Shown one piece after another: positions 53,432 through 60,233 of a stretch of 64,000 nt of DNA. Source of the stretch: Oscillibacter sp. 1-3 (GTDB lineage: Bacteria > Bacillota > Clostridia > Oscillospirales > Oscillospiraceae); contig NZ_KE159707.1 of the NCBI RefSeq assembly GCF_000403435.2, positions 2,274 through 66,273 on the forward strand, in the 5' to 3' direction. The notes beneath the pieces are model-generated. The model worked only from the letters and a program-made list of their open reading frames with translations. It was not told where the DNA came from and made no database searches. A program made the translations under genes and the position numbers. Numbering within the stretch: position 1 is the first letter of the stretch; each line of letters begins with the position of its first letter.

Positions 53432-54241
53432 TCATTTGGGATCGTTCAGCCACTTGTCGAAATCGTCGAACTGCTCCTTCGCCATTTTCAGGAAAAATTC
53501 CGTGAGACGGGCAACCAGCTCGTCCTTGGCGGCCTTCACCAGCGGCTCATACAGGGCCTGGGCCAGCAGGTTGTTGATCTCGAAGACGGTCCGGTCATAA
53601 TCAATGTGAAGGTCCTGCTTGGCGGTTCCCGCGCAGATGGTCTTTACCTTCTTGACCTCCAGCTTCAATTCCGCCCGGTAGATGGTCAGCGTGCTTGCCT
53701 TATCATAGGAGCGGATCAGGGTCAGGTACTGGAGATGCTCGTTTTCGCTGCTGGCTGAGATCACCTTGCCGGATGCCTTTTGCAGCGCCTTGATGAAGGA
53801 TTCCGCGATGCTCTTGGGCGTATTGGCCCCCAGGCAGTCGGTGATGAGCTCCGCGTTGGCGTCCAGGGAAAATTCCTTTTTATCAAAGGTTTTGCTTTCC
53901 CGCTCGCGGAAGTTGAACAGCAGCGGATAGCGTGCGAAGAACGCGATCCAAAGCTCCGGGTTACGGGTGAAATCATCGCCCCTTTTCACGAACGTGTTGC
54001 TGGCCTGCTGCTGGACCACCTGCATCACAAAGCGAAGCTGGTCCTCCAGCTCTTTGCTGACGGCGTCGGGATTGACATTCTGGTCGTACTCCAGCATGAT
54101 ATCATTTTTGGCCTTCTCAAATTTCGTTTTGGCCTCCTCCCAGCCTTCCCCGCCGTCGTTGCGGAGGCTGACGCGCTGCCGCTTCCATTCCTTCGCGGCC
54201 TGAAAAGCCTGTTCCAGGCGGGCCTGTTCCAACTCTGTCAC
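53432..54241 (-). CDS. Hypothetical helical protein of the flagellar island
   Basis: A 269-residue soluble, charged, helical protein (coiled-coil-like N-terminus, about residues 1-80). No known domain was recognised. It contains VMQVVQQQASNTFVKRGDDF and a C-terminal FFLKMAKEQFDDFDKWLND. The gene is downstream of flagellin and 33 bases upstream of the CheD-like gene on the same strand, so it may act in flagellin handling such as export or chaperone functions. This is based on neighbourhood only. AGGAGG precedes its start. Confidence 0.6.
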   Translation of the reverse strand: MTELEQARLEQAFQAAKEWKRQRVSLRNDGGEGWEEAKTKFEKAKNDIMLEYDQNVNPDAVSKELEDQLRFVMQVVQQQASNTFVKRGDDFTRNPELWIAFFARYPLLFNFRERESKTFDKKEFSLDANAELITDCLGANTPKSIAESFIKALQKASGKVISASSENEHLQYLTLIRSYDKASTLTIYRAELKLEVKKVKTICAGTAKQDLHIDYDRTVFEINNLLAQALYEPLVKAAKDELVARLTEFFLKMAKEQFDDFDKWLNDPK

Positions 54242-54362
54242 AGTAATATCCTCCTCGCCTTTATTGTTCGCGGGAGGTAAGGCGCACAGGCCCTGTCTCC
54301 CGCCGATTTTTAGAGAATCCGCTCGATCCTCACCATGATTTGCGCGGCTTCCGATTACAGCG

Positions 54363-54395
54363 AGAGGGGAACGAGGGCAAGCCTCGTTCCCCTCT
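54363..54395. terminator. Hairpin downstream of flagellin
   Basis: A perfect 14-bp inverted repeat (AGAGGGGAACGAGG / CCTCGTTCCCCTCT, 5-base loop), 41 bases after the flagellin stop. A T run follows on the plus strand, so on the flagellin strand it has the A run upstream instead. It probably ends or stabilises the flagellin mRNA. Confidence 0.65.
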
Positions 54396-54435
54396 TTTTG
54401 TGTGGGATTATGCGGTCTGTAAATTCCCGCCCAGA

Positions 54436-57400
54436 TTAACCGAGCAGCTGCAGCACGCCCTGGGGAACCGCGTTGGCCTGGGCCAGCATGGCCTGGGCGG
54501 ACTGGATCAGGATGTTGTTCTTCGTGTAGGCCATCATCTCCTCGGCCACGTCGGTGTCCCGGATGGTGGACTCGGCGTCCTGGATGTTCTCCGCCATGAC
54601 GCTCAGGTTGTTGGCGGTGTGCTCCAGGCGGTTCTGGGTGGCGCCCAGGTCGCCGCGGACGGAGGACACATAGTTGATCGCGTCCTTGATGGTCTGGATG
54701 GCGTTCTTCGCTCCGTCTTGCAGGCTGATGTCCAGGCCGTCGATGCCCATGGCCTTGGTGTGCATGTCGCCGATGGACACGGTCATCTGGTTGAAGGAAT
54801 CCGCGGTGGCTCCGATCTGGAAGGTCAGGCCGCCCGTGGTCAGCACGCGGGAGGAGGTCACCTCAACGCCCATGGCCTTCGCCAGGTCCTCGGCGGTCTG
54901 GCCGGTCTTCTGGCCGGTGATGGTCAGCTTGCCGTCGGCGATCTCCAGCTGGCCGGACTGGAATCCGGCGGACTCGAAGGCGGAGATCAGCTCGTCGGCG
55001 TCCTGAGCCTTGCTCTCGGCAATGGTAATGCTGACCGTGCCGTCGTCGTTCTTCACGGTGGAGTCCTTCTCGCCCACGGTGATGGTGGTTCCGCCGATGG
55101 TCACCTTGTCGCCGGCCTTCAGCTTGGAGGGGTCGAACTCGTAGCCAACCTGGGCATAGGTGCCCTCGGTGCCGCCGTCGAAAGCGTTGTAAGCCCTGTA
55201 CACGCCGCCGCTGAACGCGCCGCCCGCGCTGCTGAAGCGCACGCCGCCATAGTTGGTGTCGGGGGTGGCGGTCTTGGCGTCCGCCTCCAGCTTGATGCTG
55301 CCGCCGCTGACGGTGGTCTTCACATTGAAGCCGCCCATGGCGTCAGACACAGCCTTCTTGATGGCCTCGGCCTTCTGGTTGTCGGTCATGCTGGAGGACA
55401 GGTCGATCTTGACGCGACCGGCGCCCACTTCATCCTTGCCGGTGCCAATGGAGCCGTTGCCGGTCAGTACGCCGTCATAGCTGATGTCAAAAGTCTTGAT
55501 GTTGCTGCCCGTGCCGAAGGAGAAGGACGCGCCGCCCGCCAGCTTGTCGCTGGAGGTGTTGATCTCCAGCTCATAGTGGGTGTTGTTGCCCGCGCCGGTC
55601 TGGCCCTCGTCCCAGCCGTCCCGGACCTCGGAGGCGGCGTTTTTGTCATAGGTAATGGCGTTCATTACCTTGTCGGACAGCTTGCCGGTCTGCTTGGCCT
55701 CGAAGGTGATAACGCTGTCGGCAGAGATGGCGGCGGTCGCGTTGGTGGCCTTGATATCGAAGAGTTCGCCCAGCTTGACCGTATCGCCGTTGTCCAGGGT
55801 GATCTCGTGATCCTTCAGCTCCTGGAGCGTCGTCTTGCCGACCTCGATCTCCAGGCCGTTCCAGCCAGTGGCGGCATTGCCCGCCTTGGTGCCCGCGGCG
55901 GGGGCGTTCGCGACCTCAATCGTCTTGCCTTTCAGCGCGTCCAGGGTATTAGCCGCGGCATCCGTGCCGGTGAGGGTGATCACACCGTCGTCGGTGTAAC
56001 TGACGTTGGTCTTGTGGTCGACCTCGCCGATTTCCTTTGCGAGGAGCTCCTTGACCTTGTCAGCGCTCAGGTCGCTCGTCTTGATCTGGTTCGCCGTGAG
56101 GTTTGTCGCGGTGTCGGCCACCACCTCATACGTGGTGCCGCCAAACTTGAACTTCGTGCCGACCTTCTGGAGGTTGTCGAGCGCGAGGTCCGCGCTCTTG
56201 AAGGTCGCCTGGGCCTTCTTTCCGGCGGTGCCCGCCTGCGCGTCCTGGCCAACGGTGTGAACGATGTTGCCGACGGGGGTCTTTCCAGCCGCGGTGCTGA
56301 CTTCCAGTTCGCCCTTGTTGCCAGCCGCGCCCCGGTTTTTGGCGGTCAGAGTGACGGATGCTTTGCCGGTGCCTTTGTCATACGTAACCTTGGCGGTAAA
56401 GTCAGTATTAAAGACGCCCAGAGCGGTCTCGAGGTCGCTGGCCAACGTTCCGCCGGCATCGGTCGGATCAAGGTTTCTGATTTCAAACTTTCCCGCTGCG
56501 GTGGTGGCACCATCCGTATTGGAAATTAGCAGCTCTTTGCCGCCCAGGGAGATTTTCTGGCCGCCTTCCAGCTGGTTCACGTCCAGCTCGAAGGTATACG
56601 TTGCGTTGGTCGCGGCGGTGCCGTCGCCCTCATTGATACCGGCGGTAAAGTCTACCTGGCCCTTGGCGTTGGTGACATCGGACGCGGCAATACCGGAAGC
56701 GCCCGGTTTCTTGGCGGTCAGTTTAATGACGTCGTCGGCCGCGAAATTAGCAGTACCGGTTTTAGCGCCATCATTAACCGAAATAGTATACTTTCCACCG
56801 AGAGCGTTTTCAAGGTCAGTAACCGTTTTGGCGGTAGAGAAGGTAAATCCGCCGAAAGCTGTATCGTTACCATTGGTCGTGAACACCAGGACGTCCGCCG
56901 TAGCGGCGCTGGGAGCCTGACCGTCAAAGGTCTCCGCCGGGTCCGTGGACGCCGTGATCCCGGTGAGCGAGGGATTCGTTCCGGCCGCGCCGCCCATGTT
57001 GACGGTGACCTGCGCCTTGCCGCCGGCGGTGGGGTCGGTGCCGTCGATCATGGAGTCCTTGTCCATAGCGCCCAGGGCGCTGATGCTGGTGGCCTTGGCG
57101 GTCTTGCCGTCCAGCAGGTTGATGCCGTTGAAGTTGGCGGAATCGGCGATACGGTTGATTTCGCTCTTCAGGGCGTCGACCTCCTTCTGGAGGTTAGTGC
57201 GGTCCACGGTATTGTCATAGGTGCCGTTGGCGGACTGGGTGGCCAGATACTCCATGCGGTTGAGCATGTCCTGGATCTCCTGCATGGCGCCCTCGGCGGT
57301 CTTCACCAGGGAGATGCCGTCCTTGACGTTCTTCTGGGCGGCGTTCAGGCCGGTGATCTGAGCCCGCATCTTCTCGGAAATGGCAAGGCCCGCGGCGTCG

Positions 57401-57522
57401 TCGCCCGCCCGGTTGATCTTATAGCCGGAGGAGAGCTTCTCCAGGTTTTTCGCCAGCGCACTGGTATTGGTGTTGTAATTCCGGTACGCGTTCATGGCGA
57501 GGATGTTGTGTTGGATTCTCAT
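54436..57522 (-). CDS. Giant flagellin (1028 residues)
   Basis: A filament protein with conserved ends: D0/D1 at the N-terminus (MRIQHNILAMNAYRNYNTNT, then NLEKLSSGYKINRAGDDAAG, about residues 1-140) and at the C-terminus (DLGATQNRLEHTANNLSVMA, ending NAVPQGVLQLLG, about the last 130 residues). Between them lies a central region of about 750 residues with Gly/Ala/Thr/Lys-rich beta-type sequence, far larger than the 200-400 residues of most flagellins. It would form the outer domains of the filament and is rich in Lys, the substrate of FliB. The start has AAAGGAA in the leader. Two CsrA genes and a nuclease-dead TnpB gene are upstream on the same strand. Confidence 0.93.
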   Translation of the reverse strand: MRIQHNILAMNAYRNYNTNTSALAKNLEKLSSGYKINRAGDDAAGLAISEKMRAQITGLNAAQKNVKDGISLVKTAEGAMQEIQDMLNRMEYLATQSANGTYDNTVDRTNLQKEVDALKSEINRIADSANFNGINLLDGKTAKATSISALGAMDKDSMIDGTDPTAGGKAQVTVNMGGAAGTNPSLTGITASTDPAETFDGQAPSAATADVLVFTTNGNDTAFGGFTFSTAKTVTDLENALGGKYTISVNDGAKTGTANFAADDVIKLTAKKPGASGIAASDVTNAKGQVDFTAGINEGDGTAATNATYTFELDVNQLEGGQKISLGGKELLISNTDGATTAAGKFEIRNLDPTDAGGTLASDLETALGVFNTDFTAKVTYDKGTGKASVTLTAKNRGAAGNKGELEVSTAAGKTPVGNIVHTVGQDAQAGTAGKKAQATFKSADLALDNLQKVGTKFKFGGTTYEVVADTATNLTANQIKTSDLSADKVKELLAKEIGEVDHKTNVSYTDDGVITLTGTDAAANTLDALKGKTIEVANAPAAGTKAGNAATGWNGLEIEVGKTTLQELKDHEITLDNGDTVKLGELFDIKATNATAAISADSVITFEAKQTGKLSDKVMNAITYDKNAASEVRDGWDEGQTGAGNNTHYELEINTSSDKLAGGASFSFGTGSNIKTFDISYDGVLTGNGSIGTGKDEVGAGRVKIDLSSSMTDNQKAEAIKKAVSDAMGGFNVKTTVSGGSIKLEADAKTATPDTNYGGVRFSSAGGAFSGGVYRAYNAFDGGTEGTYAQVGYEFDPSKLKAGDKVTIGGTTITVGEKDSTVKNDDGTVSITIAESKAQDADELISAFESAGFQSGQLEIADGKLTITGQKTGQTAEDLAKAMGVEVTSSRVLTTGGLTFQIGATADSFNQMTVSIGDMHTKAMGIDGLDISLQDGAKNAIQTIKDAINYVSSVRGDLGATQNRLEHTANNLSVMAENIQDAESTIRDTDVAEEMMAYTKNNILIQSAQAMLAQANAVPQGVLQLLG

Positions 57523-57600
57523 GATTCAGATTCCTTTCCAAAATAAATTTAGAGTTTACGTTCCACTGTGCTTTCGCTAATTTTCCCTGCTCCCACACAG
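57523..57600 (-). promoter_or_regulatory. Flagellin mRNA leader with GGA motifs
   Basis: The 5' leader carries several GGA triplets on the minus strand: GGGAGCAGGGAAAA, CAGTGGAACG, and TTTTGGAAAGGAATC overlapping the ribosome binding site. CsrA binds such motifs and blocks flagellin (hag) translation in Bacillus. Two CsrA genes lie just upstream. Binding here is inferred. A clear sigma-28 promoter was not found. Confidence 0.5.
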
Positions 57601-57715
57601 TGGAGGGCACGCCGTCCGATCCAAGCCCCGTGGCCTTTGGAGCGAGGATCTCGGGTACGGTGCTATATTTCAACCAGCCCGCGTTACCGGTTTGCGGGCC
57701 GAATGAAACCAATTT

Positions 57716-57955
57716 TTATCGCTGGGTCTGTTCCCCGGTCTGCCGGGGCGGCTTTGCCTTCTTCTTTTTGGCTTTGGGGTCGAGAAGGCAGTCCGGGGGC
57801 TCATCGCCGTTGCGCTCCAGGACCTCGCCCCGGAGGATGGTCATGTCTTTTGGCGCCTTTACGGAAAGGCGGATCGTGGAGTTCGTGAACACCTGAACGA
57901 CGATCTCGTCGCCTATGGTCAGGTACTCCCCGTCCTTGAGATAGAGGGATAGCAT
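57716..57955 (-). CDS. csrA: CsrA-family translational regulator, copy 2
   Basis: A 79-residue CsrA protein: MLSLYLKDGEYLTIGDEIVV, then RLSVKAPKDMTILRGEVLER, with the RNA-contact Leu4 and the Arg of the RGEVLER strand in the usual places. The C-terminal about 30 residues are a basic Lys/Pro tail not found in typical 60-75-residue CsrA. CsrA dimers bind GGA motifs in mRNA leaders. The gene is between a second csrA and flagellin, as in many Firmicutes where CsrA represses flagellin translation, but the partner FliW is not seen here. AAAGGAG precedes the ATG. Confidence 0.88.
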   Translation of the reverse strand: MLSLYLKDGEYLTIGDEIVVQVFTNSTIRLSVKAPKDMTILRGEVLERNGDEPPDCLLDPKAKKKKAKPPRQTGEQTQR

Positions 57956-57975
57956 GGCAGTCTCCTTTCGCCGCT

Positions 57976-57993
57976 GGCCCGTTCCTTCGGGCC
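57976..57993 (-). promoter_or_regulatory. Hairpin with ANGGAN hexaloop upstream of csrA copy 2
   Basis: On the mRNA strand GGCCCG-AAGGAA-CGGGCC forms a perfect 6-bp stem with the hexaloop AAGGAA. This matches the ANGGAN loop preferred by CsrA. It is about 10 bases upstream of the ribosome binding site, a fitting place for autoregulation. Confidence 0.65.
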
Positions 57994-58002
57994 GCCTGTA
58001 TG

Positions 58003-58383
58003 TTAATTGTTGGAAGCCCTGGCAGGGAGTTCCGTTTTTTCCCTGCCCGGCTCCGGCGGGAACATGTGGTCCAGCTGCCTCCGCAGGGCCTGGACATTGC
58101 TGTCCCTGCCGTCCATCTCAGATAACAGCATCCGCATGGCGGCGAGGGCTTGGGCTTTGCTCCGGTTCCAGGGGATCTCCCGCCTGTGCCAGCGGGGGCC
58201 TTCCACCACGCAGGAGGGACGTTCCCCTCCGGTCCGCTCCAGGACCTCGCCCCGCAGGACGGGGATCTCACGGGGCGCGTCGATCATCAGCTTGCAGCGG
58301 TCTCCCGAAATGCGGTCCAGCTGCACGACTACGCTGTCGCCGATGGTCATGTACTCTCCCGGCGTTAGGTTTAAGCAAAGCAT
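58003..58383 (-). CDS. csrA: CsrA-family protein with C-terminal extension, copy 1
   Basis: A 126-residue protein with an N-terminal CsrA domain (MLCLNLTPGEYMTIGDSVVV, then KLMIDAPREIPVLRGEVLER) and an extension of about 75 residues containing a helical, charged segment (KAQALAAMRMLLSEMDG). The conserved Arg of RGEVLER is present. The extension is unusual and could modify partner binding. The ATG at 58383 has AAAGGAGG 6 bases upstream. The gene follows the putative guide RNA region and is upstream of the second csrA by 47 bases, so the two are probably co-transcribed. Confidence 0.85.
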   Translation of the reverse strand: MLCLNLTPGEYMTIGDSVVVQLDRISGDRCKLMIDAPREIPVLRGEVLERTGGERPSCVVEGPRWHRREIPWNRSKAQALAAMRMLLSEMDGRDSNVQALRRQLDHMFPPEPGREKTELPARASNN

Positions 58384-58487
58384 GAGGATTCCTCCTTTTT
58401 TGTCTGGCGGCACGATCATCCTTCCGTCCGCCCTTCAAGCCGCGCTTCACGGCATCGACGATCTTTCATCGTCATAATGTTTGGAAC

Positions 58488-58660
58488 GCCCCGCAGGGCT
58501 TTGGATGTGCGAACACATCTTCTCGTTTCCCAACATCCTGGTTATGGAAACGCTGAACGAAACGCAACTTTTTCAATTGTGCTTCGCTCAACGTTTCCCG
58601 CAAGCATGGGCCTTCTCCGGCGTTCCGACCGGTATAGCTGAGACAATACAAAGAGCTTCA
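58488..58660 (-). ncRNA. Candidate guide RNA (omega-RNA-like) for the dead TnpB
   Basis: In TnpB systems the guide RNA overlaps or follows the 3' end of the tnpB gene. Here the stretch just after the stop codon forms a large hairpin (58546-58598, GGAAACG arm to CGTTTCC arm, about 16 bp with two wobbles), then a perfect GATGTG-TTCG-CACATC hairpin with a UUCG tetraloop (58504-58519), then GCCC-TGCG-GGGC (58488-58499). The guide would follow a scaffold hairpin, so the bases at about 58484-58502 or just beyond are candidates. The exact boundary is not known. Confidence 0.5.
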
Positions 58661-59830
58661 CGCGCTTTCGCGCCGCTCCCGCGTACTGAAATATTGGGCC
58701 AGCCCCTGGTCCTTGATGTTCCTGGCGGCATTTGCCTCCCGTTTCAGGACCGCGCCGCATTGCGGGCAGGTCCAGGTCCGGCGCTTCATGGAAATTTCCT
58801 CCGGCATGACGCGGCCGCAGGCGGAACAGGTCCGGGTGGATGGGAAGTAGCGGTCCACCACAAGAAGCTCCTTCCCCTGCCGTGCCAGCTTGTAGCGAAG
58901 GCACTCCCGGAACATTCCGAATCCGGCTTCCAGCGCGTTCCCCCGGTTCGTGATCCGGCTAATCTGCTCCATGTCGTCGCCCCTCACGCACACGGCGTCC
59001 CAGGCGTTGGCTATCCGCCGGGATTCCTTGTGGATGAAGTCGCGCCGCTGGTTGGCGATATGCTCGTGGAGGAGGCGGTACTTCTGGACGGTTTCCTGAT
59101 AATTTTTAGAGCCGGGCCGCATCCGGTTCAGCCGCTGCTGAATCCTGGCCAGCTTTTCCTGGGACTGCTTCAGCCAGTGGGGCGGGTCCGCCGTCTCGCC
59201 GGTGTCCGCCACATAGAAACGCGCCATGGAGTATTTCAGGCCCACGGTCGTTTCCGGCGTGGGAACGACCACTTCCGGTTTTTTCTCCGGGCATTCGTAG
59301 AGGATGTAGCCGTAATACTTGCCCGAACGGGTCCTGTCCACGGTGACGCGCTTGAGCTTCCACCAGCCTTGCGGGCGGCGGGGGAACTTCGCCCGGACGA
59401 TCCCGGCCTTGGTCATGCGGAGGCCGTCCCTCGTGGTATAAACCGTCTCGCTGTTTCCCATCACATGGTTGCAGACTGTGAAGGAGTCCCGGTCGTCTTT
59501 TTTGCGCTTGAACTTGGGATAGCCAAAATTCTCCGGGCTTTTGAAAAACACACGGAACGCCTGACCCAGCTTGTTGTGCTCCTGAATCAGCGCCTGATTG
59601 TCGACCTCCTTCAAGAAGGGCGCTCCGGCCTTGTACTTGGCAGGGGTGGGGATAAAAAACTTGTCGGTTTCAATGTAAAACCGCTGTTGGTCCGCCAGCA
59701 TCTGATTCCAGATATAGCGGCAGCAGCCGAAGGTCTTTTCAAACAGCGCCGCCTGTTCGGCGCTGGGGTAGAGGCGGACCTTGAGGGTGGTGTACCGCAG
59801 TGTTTCGCTTTTGGATCGTTTGGCGGCCAT
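58658..59830 (-). CDS. tldR: Nuclease-dead TnpB homologue (TldR-like RNA-guided repressor)
   Basis: An intact 390-residue TnpB-family protein with the N-terminal HTH/WED region (VRLYPSAEQAALFEKTFGCC) and the RuvC fold. The three catalytic acidic residues are all gone: the first motif reads TVGLKYSMARF (Lys199 for Asp), the second AVCVRGDDMEQ (Arg283 for Glu), the third LKREANAARNI (Glu365 for Asp). The zinc finger is complete (C335, C338, C355, C358). An active relative in the family would have GLDYSM, CVEDLDM and DRDVNAA. The open frame with a strong AAGGAGG start argues for selection, not decay. TldR proteins repress genes by guide-directed binding, and known cases sit beside flagellin. It is upstream of csrA and flagellin on the same strand. 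Confidence 0.85.
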   Translation of the reverse strand: MAAKRSKSETLRYTTLKVRLYPSAEQAALFEKTFGCCRYIWNQMLADQQRFYIETDKFFIPTPAKYKAGAPFLKEVDNQALIQEHNKLGQAFRVFFKSPENFGYPKFKRKKDDRDSFTVCNHVMGNSETVYTTRDGLRMTKAGIVRAKFPRRPQGWWKLKRVTVDRTRSGKYYGYILYECPEKKPEVVVPTPETTVGLKYSMARFYVADTGETADPPHWLKQSQEKLARIQQRLNRMRPGSKNYQETVQKYRLLHEHIANQRRDFIHKESRRIANAWDAVCVRGDDMEQISRITNRGNALEAGFGMFRECLRYKLARQGKELLVVDRYFPSTRTCSACGRVMPEEISMKRRTWTCPQCGAVLKREANAARNIKDQGLAQYFSTRERRESA

Positions 59831-59920
59831 TCCATCCCCTCCTTGTCAAAACCGTGCCTATCCGCGGAAAAACCGAAAAGAAAAAGCGCGATGAATCTTC
59901 GCTGTCGGCTTTTGCCGAGA

Positions 59921-59947
59921 GTGGGCAGGAAGCGTGCTTTTTGCCCG
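59921..59947 (+). repeat. 27-bp imperfect palindrome, site A
   Basis: GTGGGCA...TGCCCG with the core AAGCGTGCTT. It matches site B at 60059-60085 at 20 of 27 positions in direct orientation, and slightly better with site B inverted. Size and symmetry resemble the crossover or accessory sites of small serine recombinases. A resolvase gene starts 287 bases downstream. Confidence 0.6.
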
Positions 59948-59966
59948 GTTCCTGTCGCTTTTTAGA

Positions 59967-60012
59967 GGGTTTCAAAAAAGTTCCGCAAAACGCTTAAGTT
60001 TTTCTGAAACCC
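59967..60012. repeat. Inverted repeat between sites A and B
   Basis: GGGTTTCA...TGAAACCC arms with extended similarity in the AAAAA(G/C)TT next to them, about 17 of 19 positions. It lies between the two 27-bp sites and could be a further binding site for the resolvase or a hairpin. Confidence 0.5.
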
Positions 60013-60058
60013 GCCGAAATAAATAGTGAAAGGTATTAAGGCTCACATATTTTTGAGG

Positions 60059-60085
60059 GTGGGCAAAAAGCACGCAACTTGCCCG
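60059..60085 (+). repeat. 27-bp imperfect palindrome, site B
   Basis: GTGGGCA...TTGCCCG with the core AAGCACGC, the partner of site A at 59921-59947. In reverse complement it shares a continuous 15-base stretch, GCGTGCTTTTTGCCC, with site A. Confidence 0.6.
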
Positions 60086-60107
60086 TTATATGTGCCCAAA
60101 AGTTATC

Positions 60108-60142
60108 AAAAGCACCTGCCGGAACCTCCGGCAGGTGCTTTT
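60108..60142. terminator. Bidirectional terminator upstream of the resolvase
   Basis: A perfect 15-bp inverted repeat (AAAAGCACCTGCCGG / CCGGCAGGTGCTTTT, 5-base loop) with T-rich tails in both directions. It insulates the resolvase gene from the flagellar island. Confidence 0.85.
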
Positions 60143-60233
60143 ATTTGGATAAATTTGGGCATTGTTTGTTTAAGGGGTCGGCAAACTGTTCTAAAATATG
60201 GAATGAATCCCTTTTAGAGAGGAGGCGCGTGGA

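Noticed and set aside
54340..56529. Long plus-strand frame antisense to the flagellin gene
   Set aside because: The product is Gly/Leu/Val/Asp-rich without any domain, and the opposite strand encodes a clear flagellin.
57601..57660. Possible match between the putative guide (near 58484-58502) and the leader of the giant flagellin in this window
   Set aside because: The resemblance (AAAG, then CGGGGC) needs gaps and is mostly short GC-rich words. It is not good enough to claim a target; the real target is probably elsewhere in the genome.
57661..57720. Sigma-28-like promoter (TAAA with a GCCCG box) before flagellin
   Set aside because: The -35-like part overlaps the csrA stop, and the -10-like part (GCCCGCAA) deviates strongly from GCCGATAA. 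It overlaps an inverted repeat that better explains the sequence.
58658..59830. Active IS200/IS605 insertion sequence
   Set aside because: No TnpA gene, no obvious subterminal transposon ends, and all three RuvC catalytic residues of the TnpB homologue are replaced.
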